Assembly (NCBI GenBank): GCA_023614405.1
Contig: CM042685.1
Coordinates: forward strand, 238,369,661 to 238,433,660
DNA from: Avena insularis
Lineage: Eukaryota; Streptophyta; Magnoliopsida; Poales; Poaceae
DNA: 64,000 nucleotides
Direction: 5' to 3'
In this document: piece after piece, positions 1 to 11,663 of the stretch
Position numbering within the stretch: position 1 is the stretch's first letter
How the letters are laid out: each line of letters starts with the position of its first letter
Translations under genes and position numbers: made by a program
Notes under the pieces: generated by a model
Told to the model about the DNA's origin: nothing
Database searches by the model: none
Seen by the model: the letters and a program-made list of their open reading frames with translations, nothing else

Positions 1-50
1 GCTTAAACAACAACTTGGAGAGTTGTAATATAAAAGTTTATCTGACTTCG
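1..50. other. Flank outside element A
   Basis: Fifty AT-rich bases precede the TGATACG start of A's LTR. I recognise nothing in them. The last five bases, CTTCG (46-50), would be A's left target duplication, but the matching right copy is not seen in the window. Confidence 0.3.
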
Positions 51-1430
51 TGATACGTCCAAAACGTATCTACTTTCTCGAACACTTTGTTATTGTTTCT
101 TCTCTAAACTTGTGTGATTTGGATACAACTAACACGGACTGACGCTGTTTTCAACAGAATTACCTTGGTGTCTTGTTTTTGTGCAGAAAATGAACTATCA
201 GGAAAAATCCCGGAAAATATGCCAAAAACTATTTCTCACCAAGAGATCCACGGAGCCAGAAGGGGAGACAGAGAGGAGGCCTGGGGGGCCCAGACCCACC
301 CCAAGTGTGGGCCCACCTAACTCCGCGCCTGGGGAGGTCTGGCCACCCCAGGAAGCTCCTCGGCCTCCCTCCGCGCCTATAAGTTGCCTTCTGACCTAAA
401 AACTGATGGGGGTTCGATAGTTTTCCAAAAAGAGTTCCGCTCCACCGCCGCCACCATAAACCAAGATTCGGATCCAGAAACTCTGTTCTGGCACCCTGCC
501 GGGACGGGGAATTTGGAGAGGATCATCGCCATCGTCATCACCAACGCATCTCCATCAACCACCGATGTTTCCCTCATCCATGAGTGAGTAATCCCCCACT
601 GTAGGCTTGGGGATGGTAGGGATTGGATGAATCCTATCATGTAATCGAATAAGATTGTTAGGGCATAGTGCCTAGTATCTCTTTTAGTGCTATTTGACTT
701 TGTTGCAACTTGTTGTGCTTAATGCTTGTCACTAGGGCCTGAGTGCCATGATCTCAGATCTGAACTTATTATTAAATCATTATGATAGTATTGTCTGTGA
801 TCTTATCTGCTAGTTGTGTACACATATCATTGTCCGGATCCAAAGGCCCCAAAATGACAATAACTGGGACAACCAGAGGGGATGGCTATGGTGTGAGGAT
901 CACATGTGTTCATGGAGTGTTAATGATTTGCTCCGGTGCTCTATTAAAAGGAGCACCTTAATTGCCAGTAGTTCCCTAGAGGCCCTGCTGCCACGGGCTG
1001 GCTGGACAGAAGATGTTGTGCAAGTTCTCATTGTGAGCACGTATGAATATATTTGGAGCACATGCCTAGGATTGTTTAGTACTTGGATGCTTGTTATTAT
1101 TTATCTGCAATGCCCTAGATCTTGAAGTTACATATTTAGACTCGTCCATGCAACGCCCGTCATCCATCCCTATGCCTACCGCACTTGAATCCTACTGTTA
1201 CCGCTACTATTACTATTGCTCCTATTTCACTGTTGTTGTTGTTGTTGCTACTACCAAACTGTTGCTACTGATAAACTTTTGTGAGCAAGAACTATTTCTA
1301 GGTGCAGCTGAACTGACAACTCAGTTGTTAAGGCTTGCAAGTATTCTTTGGCTCCCCTTGTGTCAAATCAATAAATTGGGTAATACTACCCGCGAAGACT
1401 GTTGTGATCCCCTACACTTGTGGGGCATCA
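51..1430 (+). repeat. 5' LTR of element A
   Basis: It begins TGATACGTCC and ends GGGGCATCA, twelve bases before the primer binding site, giving an LTR of about 1.38 kb with short inverted ends (TGAT/ATCA). The TGATACG start is typical of abundant Triticeae Athila-like LTRs (recalled, not searched). A GC-rich pyrimidine stretch and a TATA-like CTATAAG near 378-384 could be the promoter. Small ORFs inside are chance. The 3' end is well supported by the primer site; the 5' end rests on the terminal motif only, since no second LTR is present for comparison. Confidence 0.7.
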
Positions 1431-1441
1431 AGACTATTTTC

Positions 1442-1459
1442 TGGCGTCGTTGCCGGGGA
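1442..1459 (+). other. Primer binding site of element A (tRNA-Asp)
   Basis: TGGCGTCGTTGCCGGGGA matches the 3' end of plant tRNA-Asp, including the CCA, with one mismatch (T for C at the sixth base). Athila-type elements commonly use this primer. It fixes the strand of A and the end of its LTR. Confidence 0.85.
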
Positions 1460-1519
1460 GCATAGCTTTATTTGTAAGTTCACTTGGATCTACTATTGTT
1501 CACTGCTACTCCTTTCATC

Positions 1520-2671
1520 ATGGGGAAGTCTCGTGATGGAAAGTTTCCTATTTTACCATCCACTACAAGAAGAGGTACAGTCTTAAACACCTCTGTTGCT
1601 CTTGATTTGCCGTCTGTTATAAGTAAGCTTGTCACACCACCACCACATACTCATGCTACACACACTGCTACTATTGCTGAATCTAAAACTGCTTTTGATG
1701 CTCATGATGTTACTTCTACTATGCTTGATGCGAGTGGTTCATTAGGTACTTTTCTAGATGCTACTATGGCTAGTCTAGGAAATACCAAAACTCCTAGTGA
1801 ATACACTGTTACACCTGTTAGCTCACCTGAGGCTAGTGAGAGTTATGATATTAATGATGGTTACATTGAGTTCACTGATGAATTTGTTGAAGAGTGCCGA
1901 AACACACATGGTACTAGTGCTATGAAGAGTCTCCTTGTTAGACGTACTATTATGCCTAAGTTGTCCTCTGGTCCTAAGTTTGCCACCTCTCCTAGAGATA
2001 TTAAAGATGAATATTATGATTTCGCTCTTGATCTGTCTTATTTAGATAGTGTTGAGAAAGAACCTTTTTATGGGACTAAAAATGAGAGTGGTGTGGCTCA
2101 TATGAATGAGCTTTCTACTATGAGTGCTTTGTTCTCTGATGATTTTAAGATGCGCAAGTACTTTGTTGCTAAGATCTTCCCTTTTTCACTAAAAGGAGAA
2201 GCTAGGGCTTGGTTTAATAGATTACCTCCTGGTTCCATTCATAGCCCTGATTGCTTGATTGCTTCTTTCTTCCATAAATATTTTCCTCCCAGTGCTAGAC
2301 ATGCTGCTTTGCAGAGACTTTTTGATTTTAAACAGGGAGAAGAAGAGAAATTGCCTGAGTCATGGAAAAGATTTTGTGCCTTGATTCATGCACATCCTGG
2401 ATGTCCATTACCTAAAAATGAGCTTCTTGATCTTTATTATAATGTACTAACTGATGATTCTAGGACCTACCTAGATAGCTTTGCTGATTTTGTTTTCAGG
2501 AAAAGGACTCCTACAGATGCTGAAGAATTAATGACTAAGATAAACAAGAATTATGATGATTGGACTTCAACTGAGCTAAATACAGCTGAACCTATTACCC
2601 CTGAACCAGTTCCAACACCAACAACAAAGAAGAGGGGAGTTATTGCATTAAATGATGAAATGATGAAGTAA
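1520..2671 (+). pseudogene. gag: Element A gag (capsid-like domain), ends in a premature stop
   Basis: Gag forms the retrotransposon particle. The ORF is open from 1484; I prefer the ATG at 1520 because it follows the primer site by about 60 bases and begins a basic, Athila-like N-terminus (MGKSRDGKF). The central part (about 2100-2560) has the plant Retrotrans_gag pattern: KGEARAWFNRLPPGSI, FFHKYFPP, then ESWKRFCALI. The reading frame ends with TAA at 2669, but the same frame continues to 4150 with further TAA codons near 2736 and 2888 and at 3506. This is therefore one decayed gag-protease frame. No CCHC zinc knuckle is visible, in line with many Athila gags. The gag assignment is secure; the exact start is inferred. 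Confidence 0.8.
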
Positions 2672-3508
2672 GCTAAGGAGTGTCTAGAGGAGAAAGGTAT
2701 TAGAGATGAAGATGCGAAGAATCTACCTCCTATATAAGAATTATGTAAGCCAATTCCCCACTCATCTACTATTGAGGTACACTCTCTCCAACACTTTGAT
2801 GAAAGTGATATTCCTTATGGTAAGACTCGTGATCAATGCTTAGAGGAACTTGACATTTTTATTGTTAAACAAGGTCACTTTAATAAATAAGTTCAGAATC
2901 ATTTATTGGAAAACTCTAGGGATATCCATGAGTTGAAAGATATTGTGGAAATAACTTCTAATGATATTAAAATGCTTTGTAAACACTTTCAAATGGTTCA
3001 AACCCAACTTGATCAACTTGCTAAGGTACAAAAGGATATGCTAGTTAATGCTTCAGGAGATAAACATGCTTATGGAATTAGAACTAGGAGTGGTGCAGCT
3101 ACTCAAGATCTTTTATATCCTGAAGGACTCCCTAAAAGAATTGAGCAGGATTCTCAACAAGGTGAGAGTAGCGGTAGTCCTCGTAAGAGAAAGAAAAAGA
3201 AACACAAAATAGTTGAGGAACCACTTGAACCTGCTGTAGATCCTAATAGTATATCTGTCTCTGATGTTGAAACTGAGAGTGGTAATGATAAAAATGAGTC
3301 TCCTGATAAGGAGGAAGGTGAGGAAGAACCTGAGAAACACACTAAGAACACTATGTACACAAAGGAAGATTTTATTGCTAATAAACATGGTAAAGAGAGA
3401 GAACCTTGGGTGCAAAAAACTATGCCTTTTCCAGGTAAGAAACACAAGTCAAAGGAGGAGGAACACTACAACAAGTTTTGTGAGTGGATGAAACCTTTAT
3501 TCTTGTAA
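2672..3508 (+). pseudogene. Element A gag C-terminal / linker region
   Basis: This continues the gag frame after three in-frame TAA stops; the longest open part is 2906-3508. It encodes a helical stretch (MLCKHFQMVQTQLDQLAKVQ), a basic block RKRKKKK at about 3184-3204, a long acidic region (EEGEEEPEK), and then the segment leading into the protease. This composition fits the linker between capsid and protease in Athila-type polyproteins. The final TAA (3506-3508) falls where a Gln is usual before IPLDDA, so it is more likely decay than a programmed stop. Confidence 0.65.
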
Positions 3509-3514
3509 ATTCCT

Positions 3515-4150
3515 TTGGATGATGCTATTAAATTGCCTCCTTATTCAAAGTATATGAAGGATATTGTCTCTAATAAAAGGAAGATTCCTAATGAAGAGAT
3601 TTCTACTCTACTTGCTAATTATTCCTTCAATGGTAAGGTTCCAAAGAAACTTGGTGATCCAGGTATACCAACTATTCCTTGCTCCATTAAGAATAATTAT
3701 GTTAAAACTGTTTTATGTGATTTGGGAGCTGGAGTTAGTGTTATGCCTTTTTCTCTCTATAAGAGACTCTCTCTAGAAAAGTTGATACCAACTGATATTT
3801 CTTTGCAAATGGCTGATAAGTCAACTACTATTCCTGTTGGTATTTGTGAGGATGTTCTTGTTCAAGTTGCTCATAATTGCATGGTTCTAACTGATTTTGT
3901 TGTGCTTGAAATGGCTGAAGATGATAATATGTCTATTATTCTTGGGAGACGTTTTCTTAATACTGTAGGTGCTATCATAAATTGCAATCAAGGAAAAGTA
4001 ACATTCAATATTAATGACAAAGAGCATACTGTCTATTTCTCCAAGAAGGTTGTTAAGAGCTATTGCCTGAATCCATTGAAAATATTGAGAGCATCAAGGT
4101 TGGAGAAATATATTGTCCCATTTCACAAGAAAATTTTGAAACTATTATGA
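3515..4150 (+). pseudogene. Element A aspartic protease
   Basis: This frame continues the gag frame after one stop. The protease cleaves the Gag-Pol precursor. The active-site segment is DLGAGVSVMP at about 3719-3748, the Athila form (DLGA) of the pepsin-type D[ST]G[AS] motif. The flap and second hydrophobic-Gly segment (IILGRRFLNTVGAII) follow at about 3935-3979. An autonomous element would continue into RT, but only about 110 noncoding bases separate the stop from element B, and what lies beyond B is the 3' ORF. Polymerase domains are therefore absent. Confidence 0.8.
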
Positions 4151-4263
4151 TTGGGACCATTGCTATCAAGTATGAGGTAACATAATTACCTTGTGGAATG
4201 CAAAGTTTTGTTTCATATAAGATTGTTTTGGTAACAAGACTTGATCAACCTTGTTAACAAAAG

Positions 4264-4486
4264 TGTTGGGGATATGCTATATGGGTATCCTCATAGCATG
4301 CCTCCTATCCGGATAACCCGGGTGGCCCAAAGTTGGTAGCATGGCCCATGGCCTGCTAGGCGGCCCAGTTAGATGGATCCAGAAGGGAGGCTCATGTCGG
4401 ATAAAGGAAGGCTACGGTGGAGTCACCGACGTACCCGGAGCCTTGGAGTACAAGACACAGAAGACTAGTAATAGACGGTGTAGGAC
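4264..4486 (+). repeat. 5' LTR of element B, left part
   Basis: It aligns with 43005-43227 of the 3' LTR without gaps. It stops at AGGAC (4482-4486), which is repeated at 30598-30602 on the far side of element E; the rest of this LTR continues at 30603. Confidence 0.93.
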
Positions 4487-7400
4487 TGCGGTGACCCATC
4501 ATACCACTACATGATGTAGTACACTATAGTCGTTGACATAACACCAATGAAACACCATTCACTAGTATTACATCCCTTAGAGTAGTACAACAAAAACACA
4601 GCAGGTCCAAGACATGACTATAGGTTACAACTCAACTCTTTACACAAGATCCAGAGAACACTCTAGGTTAAAGAGAGAGAAAGAAACTTCTTACAAAAAA
4701 TAATCAGAAATAAACAACTCATAACTATTATGCTAATAAAATTAGCATCTAACTATTTGGCTTGTATTGCTGCTATTGCAGTACTCTACAGAAGTGGGTT
4801 CTATGGCTAGAGATTCTATTCTTATCTAATCCGCAACTTCGTCTTCACTTGAGTTGATATGTATGATGACTTCCTTGACTTTGTTGAAGAGCCTTAGCTT
4901 TTAATGATGATTCCTGGAGCATAACTTGATGTAAACATCGTCTATACTGGCTTTAGAACCTAGCAAGGGTTAAGAAGATACTTTGAGTACGAGCGTACTC
5001 AGCAAGTCCACTAGAAAGGGAGTGTTTGATGCACTATATCTATAGCCACAGACCATAGGTCATAGGCAATGCAAGTTTTTATAAACATTTCTTCAAAGGT
5101 TGCTTTTATTCTGAAAAGCTATGTCCGTTAGCCTTCACGGGTTTACCAGAACTTTCATGGAGTTCCTTTCCCGCTGCGTTCGCAGCTCCTTCCCGGAACA
5201 GGGAGTAACTAGTTACAGTTCTTACACTCTGCAGAGGTGCGTTACCTGACCCATGAGAGATCTTAGCTTTGTTGCACATCCGAGTTGCATTCTCTTCCAC
5301 ACTTCCTTGGTGTGGGGCCCAGACTAAGATCCAAGCCAATCACTGCCCTCTCCGCGATCTCATATGTCTACACGATCCTTCGGGGCCGGCTCACCTCCGT
5401 TAGTCCCCTTTCGTAAAGGCTATAACCATGATGAGTTCCCGAAGACTCTATCACATGGTGCTGCCCTCGCAAGTTCCATATTAAATGGTCCGTCACCTAA
5501 GCACCATCCATAGATAATCTAGACACCAAAAGTGTGGGGCGTAAGGGTGCCCACCCATATGTTGGATCCACACAAGGAATCACAACGTCATGTTAAGGTC
5601 GTCTTGCCTCCATACAAGAGGAAAAGAATACAGCTGACTTCTCCGTCCCATTCCAAATCTCATGGTTAACGCGTAATATACGGCGCAAGAATCACTAGCG
5701 ATATTGGTTGTTAAGTCCTAGATATTATGTTCCTTTACCACCAGAACTCTTATAGTAGGTTATTACCTCATGGTAAATAACCTATAATCACTTTATTATG
5801 AAAATAGTGTTTTCTGGCCTTTTTCAAATGCAGATGATGACAACACTGGATTTGCCAAATACTTTACTGAAAATATTCAAAGGACATGAGAAAGTGTGAA
5901 CTTGCCTTTTGTGATTGCAAGATTATGCACTCATGGTCTTCAAGACAATATAAGATCCAATATCTGAAAGCAGCATCATTGGTCCGGTAAGGACTAATGT
6001 TTAAAGAAGCAAGATGCTATGATGCATAAATAATGTAATGCAATTTCGTAAACTCGAATCCCGGGGATAGCGTTGTTCTAGGGTTTGGATACTAGAGATG
6101 ATGTCTTTGAAATGTGTTGTACTTTTAGATGAGTTGTACACTTGTGTTTCTTATTAAGGCTTGTGAGTGTGTGTGAAACAATCATATAATTATAATATCA
6201 TAAAATAGTAGGATACGCACAAATGTGAGATACTACTCAAGATGGCTTATATAAGAGTTCTTGTTTGAAGTGGCAAAAATAATAACATTTGAAGAAAAGA
6301 TATCTTTTCTAAGGTATAAACAACCTTTGTGGTTAGCTGAGTCTGGTTGATGTTATTTGTACTTGCTTGAATAGTTTGGTTTAAGATGCTTTATAAATTA
6401 TCTAGTTCAGACCAAAGTTAACTATAAAACATATAACAATGTTTATAGTGTTATAATTAGATTCTTGTAGACTAAAGTTAACTTTAAAACAAAGATAGTT
6501 TGAAAGTATAATGTTTATAACCTTTGTACCTGGTGTACTTGGTCATCTTGCTTTAAGGTTACTTAAGAATGGTTATTCTTCTATTTAAGTAGTGATCTTT
6601 TAATTTTGTAGTGGAACAAGATTTCTTGTTCCCTTATGAAGGTATAATTATGGTTTGTGGATAAATAAATAGTACTAGTGACTACTCATGAATTATTCTT
6701 GGATTTAGTTCATTATAAAGTTGTACTTGGTTGATATATTATTCTTGAATGTTCAATAATTATTAGAGATCTTTTTAAAATATAATTTATTATATAATCG
6801 TATTTCTAATGTTTTGAATCATTATGACTTACTAGAAAAATGCCCGCGCGTTGCTGCAAAAGAAGTTAGTCTATCCCATCGCCCTAAGCTCTGCACCACG
6901 CCAAGTTTGGCCGCTAGCACCGTCAGGCATCCCTGAGCTCGTCCTTGAGCCCGTGCCTCCCACACGCATACGCAAGCGCGGCCTCCTTCTTGCCGTGCGC
7001 CCCCGCAAAGCTCGTCTAGTCCGGTCGACAGATCCTTCGCATCCCCATTGACACTCTGGTTGCCCTGCTCGATGTCTGCGAACGACTGCCGCATATACGA
7101 ACCTTTTTTACTTGGTTGTGGAAGGGGATGTTATATAACCGAATTATCAGGGGCAAAATCATCTAAAAATACGGACAGAAATTTCATACGAGCGATGGCA
7201 GTTAGGCAGCGGCAGTGTTGGTTTGTGAAGGAGGATAGAGAAAGAGAACCTGGCGGTGTTGGTGCTAATCCTCGCTCGTCTACGCTAACGTGTCGGTCTT
7301 TGCCGTCCAACTCCGCTTCTTCGATTTGTAGTAGATGTCGTGGTTTTGGACAAACGATCTGACCATGTTAGGAATAGAAAGAAGTCCTACTTAAATATAT

Positions 7401-10400
7401 CGCTTGCCAAGACAAACGAAACTCGTGGAAATCCTACTTCCGTGCGTCTCTTACCAAGACAAAGGAAACTCATGTGCGTCTCTTACCAAGACAAAGGAAA
7501 CTCGTGCGCAACCAAGCATGTTCTAAAAAATAGCATACCTATTTCCACTTAACGGTGGCATTATTGTAATACTTGGTTTGGTGGAAGGGTAAACTTGTCC
7601 AAAAAAGTGTAGATACTACAAGAAACACTCCTTCCTTTATTATTAGGTATAGACTAGTAATATTGAAGACTAATATTTATTATTAGACTTGATTAACTAA
7701 TTTTAGAAATATTAACAAATTTTTATTTATCCTTATATGAATTACCAATTAAGTAAATAAGTTTAAATTTGAGTTATTAAAGTGTTTGAATTTTTATTTA
7801 ACTCAAAAGTGGAACATTAGATTTTTAACATGCAGATATTATTTTCGTGATCATTTTGGTATATTACATTTATTTTTGTGATTTATAAATAATAAGATAT
7901 ATTTTTTATAAGATTTATTACTTTATAAATACTTAATAATAACAAATACTTAATTAAGTTGAATTATAATGTATGATTATAATTTTAAATTATAATTCTT
8001 ATTTTTCTAAGATTTTTGGTATTCTATTTATATTTTTAACATTTACCATTATTAAAATTTGAATTATCAAATTTTTATTACTATAAAACCTTTATTAAAT
8101 AATATTTATTTAAATAATCATCATAATAATATTGGATAATAAGTTTAAGTTGTAGATTATATTTTTCTACAAATTTTCATATATTATACACATTTTTCTA
8201 AATTATTAATCAAAAGTTATTAATTAAATAAGATTTAATCATTTATTTGATTTCTGGAATATTAATAATTGAGTTTATAACATTTTATTTATTTCTTAAA
8301 TAGGAAATAACTTTTTACACCGCAACCACAGCTAGCCTAAGTCACTGACTAGTGGGCCAGTGGCCACCTCAGCACACAGGTTAAAGAAAATGCATTTGTT
8401 ACCGACTGATTGGCTACCCCAGTCAATGGCATATGGGCCCTATGCCATGTCACATGCCACGTGAGACAAAGACCGGTCAAACTTGTTGACGTGGCCAGGG
8501 TGATCTCACACTAACGTCACCTCGCCGGTGACATGGCAGACGACGGCGAGGAGAGCTGTAGTGTGCGAGCTAGCGGGTGTGCAGGGGCTTGTTCGAATCA
8601 GAACAACGAGGCGAGTAGGATAGTGGTGGCGCCACTAGTTTTGGTAATCGGAGAGCAATCGGCGACGAGCTCAGGCGGCGATGCTTGCGGTTGATTACAG
8701 TGGCGTGGATTTAGGAAGCAAACAAAGCATCAACGCATGCTAGGAGACTCAGTGACTCACCAGGAACGCGATGGTGTGCTTGATTTGGCGAGGCGCGGTC
8801 GGAGACGACAGTGAGGTCGACAAACAGCGTCGGGAACCGAGGGTGCGATTGGGTCGATTCACGCCTCCTCCGCAGGTGTAAGTTGGGGCAATCGAAGGAG
8901 AAGAGCACGACGGCCTCCACCGTGATCTTATCTGGCCAAGGCAAGCACGGAATCGCCGGCTCCGGCTCACCTCCAAGCTAGGGTTCTCGGCATGGTTGGG
9001 GAAAAGAGGTAGAAAGGGTTTCAAAGGGGGAAAATGAGGATGAGGACGAGCAGGGACGTCGCGGTGGCCTCCTTATCCTCTCCTAACGACGGCGGCGTTG
9101 ATCTTGGCGCAAGGACAACGATGACGACATCGGGCGGCGGCGAGCTCCTCTAGCAAGTTGTCTATGTGCGTGAGGATGACGACGTAACTTTTGCGGAAAA
9201 CCCCCTAGCGATTCTTTCAGCTCAACCCACCGTCCTTCTTTGGTCCCACTTGTCAGTCACAGATGGAAACGAACTGGGCTGGTTGCTGGGCTATTGTGGG
9301 CTGCACATGGGCGTCAGATAAAGAAAGAGAAGTTGGGCCACGACCAGGTTTTGTTTTTTATTTATTTTCTATTTTTCTATTTTCTGTTTTCCTTTTCAGA
9401 TTTATATATAATCTTTAATTTGAACTTTTCTTTGTAGAATTTATTTGCTGGATAATTGTAGTAATACTAAAATATATTTAGTATCATTTGTGAACTTTTA
9501 TTATAAAATCTTTTTATATTTATTTTATTTTCTCAATATGAACCCCTTTTAAATATTTTGTAGAAGCTTTTCTTATTATTTTTCTTTCCTCTTTTAACCA
9601 TGGATTTATTGAATGATATATTCTTATTTGGTTATAAAACTTAACTCTAGTTGGCTCATAGTTTGAATAGAAATTTTTATATGTATAATGATCCTATGTC
9701 ATTATTTGATGCATGAAATGTAAAAGACATTGATATGGTTATTACTACTTCCATTGACTTGGAAAATGGCAATGTATATATTCTATTATGATAAACAAAG
9801 AAGTTTAGGGTTCTTAATTTACTTATATTTCTTTGTTGATGTGAGAAAGTATTTAATAACTAAGCATATTGTCTTCTGTTTGTGATATTTGATGATATAA
9901 CCTTTTTAAAATAGATAGTTACATCTAATATGTTTTATATAAAGGAATTGGTAATTATACTCTTAAGCACATATAATTATGATGGTTAGAATTGATAGAG
10001 ATATGCTTATGTGATTTGCTATAGTAAGATATTACTATAAAGTGTTATAGATATAAGATGATGGATCAATTACTTGAATGGACATTATACTTGGTTTAAG
10101 ATTTAGAGTTGGTTGTTTAACAAGAATGTCTATCTTTCCATAACTCACACTCCTGAATTTCTAATTTAGGAATTCCTTTCCTAGATATGCTATTTCTTCC
10201 TAAATATCTTTATTGTTAACATGATGAGCTTTACTTCACAAAAATATTCTTATTCACCTATTATTCTTCTAAACTCATTGATAAATCTAATGAGCTTGAC
10301 ATTGAATCTTTTATAATTTCCTTCAAACTCCACTCATAATCTTCCTTAATCATCCATCACTAATATTCCTCCATCAGATGTATGTATCCAACTACCTTTC

Positions 10401-11663
10401 TCTAAGGCTTATTCTCCTTTAAAATAAATAACACTACTTCCATAAATCCATGCTATACTGGCTTTAATTGAATCATATTGCCTTATATTTACTCTAGTAA
10501 CTCATACACCAATCTTACATTATATTATTGTGACTTGTAATGGTTAACCTAGGATAATATATCTAGACTAGGGTTCAATAATGTTCTATCCACCAATGTC
10601 ACTTATACATGATATAAGCATTCAATCTTGGTGAATAAGGCATGATTATTATAATCTTTTGATCCTTTATGGTTTAGGTTTCTGATTGGCTAATCAAGAC
10701 TTCATCAATACAACGTTACAGTTGTATTATAATTATCTTCTGTTTAGCTCTATTGGATTAAGAGATATAATTCATTGACTATACCTACTTGATCCAATAG
10801 GATTACTCCTGGTAACTATCTTCAGGCTTCATCCTTGTAATCTTCTTTACTACCATATGATTGGGTAATATAAATAATTCTTCTATTTATCTAGGAGGGA
10901 TTTAACTCCATCAATTATCCTATTGATTGGGTTCTTTTCAATCATTCCTATCCAATAGATGACATCTGAAACTAGCATCACTATTTACCTCTTCTTACTT
11001 CTTTCTTTATAAACCTTAAGTGAATGATGTAATAAGAACAAGAGTTGATAGGTCAAGAACTGATAGGTTAAGAATTGGTGAATCAATAATTGATTACACA
11101 ATATTGATGAACAACAATTATAGGGATAGGATTCAATAGATATGATAAGGATTGATATGGAAAGAAAGATATATGGTGAATGATCTTGACTTAGTCTCTT
11201 TCCAGCCCAAACTCATTGAAGAGTTAAATTTAGGTATTACTATGATACTCATGGTATAAGTAGATGAGATTAAGACAGATCAAGAATTAGTTATTACATT
11301 TTTATTACTTAAGTTATATTTATAATTTGGTATTCATGGGTTGTGTAATGCATATTATGATATGATCACCTAAGGATCAAACATAAATCATTAACTAATG
11401 TATTAGAGTTTATTTTTATTATATTTGATCTACCCTTAGATCAAATCATGTTTACCCAAAATAAGGTTTTAGCAAAGGTCATATTGAAACTTATCGCAGT
11501 CAACTTGATGATCTACTTCAATTCCATCAAGTTAAGAGAAGCTTTAATCACTTTGACAAGTTTTTATTTAAAAGCGTGAAAATTATTCAGATTTTCTCTG
11601 CATGAATGCAATGCACACATCAGTGTTCAGCTTATTTCTAAGCTGTAATGCTGGGATGTTATG
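4487..11663 (-). repeat. 3' LTR of element E (left copy, about 6.36 kb without the Helitron)
   Basis: It aligns piecewise with 14527-15643, 21774-23787 and 28228-30597, and along its whole length with the solo LTR 15644-21768. The plus-strand left end is TGCGGTGACC. The right end reads GATGTTATG where the other copies have GATGTTACA, so its terminal dinucleotide is mutated. The LTR has AT-rich arms and a GC-rich core (about 8320-9310), probably the transcribed or regulatory part. Small ORFs such as 5106-5339 recur in the right copy only because the LTRs are repeats; they have no recognisable domain. Confidence 0.85.
6832..7653 (-). mobile_element. Helitron-like non-autonomous element inside E's left LTR
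   Basis: An 822-bp segment is absent from the matching place in the other two E-family LTRs (near 23034 and 17956). On the minus strand it begins TCTATACC and ends GCGCGGGCATTTTTCTAG, resembling grass Helitron ends (TC...CTRR, with the CGCACGGGCATT-type tail). The empty site ATTACTAGTAAG is recovered when it is removed, with CTAG ambiguous at the junction, so no clear target duplication is needed. It holds no replicase or helicase. Two small overlapping ORFs (6851-7051, 7048-7362) have no recognisable domain. A 31-32-bp unit repeats in tandem at about 7443-7505. The hairpin expected before CTAG is weak. Confidence 0.65.

Noticed and set aside
5106..5339. 77-residue minus-strand ORF repeated at 15143-15376 with near-identical sequence
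   Set aside because: It is conserved only because both lie in LTRs of E. The solo LTR copy does not keep the frame, and there is no recognisable domain.
6832..7653. MITE (Stowaway or Tourist type) for the 822-bp insertion
   Set aside because: No terminal inverted repeats and no TA or TAA duplication; the ends fit Helitron better.
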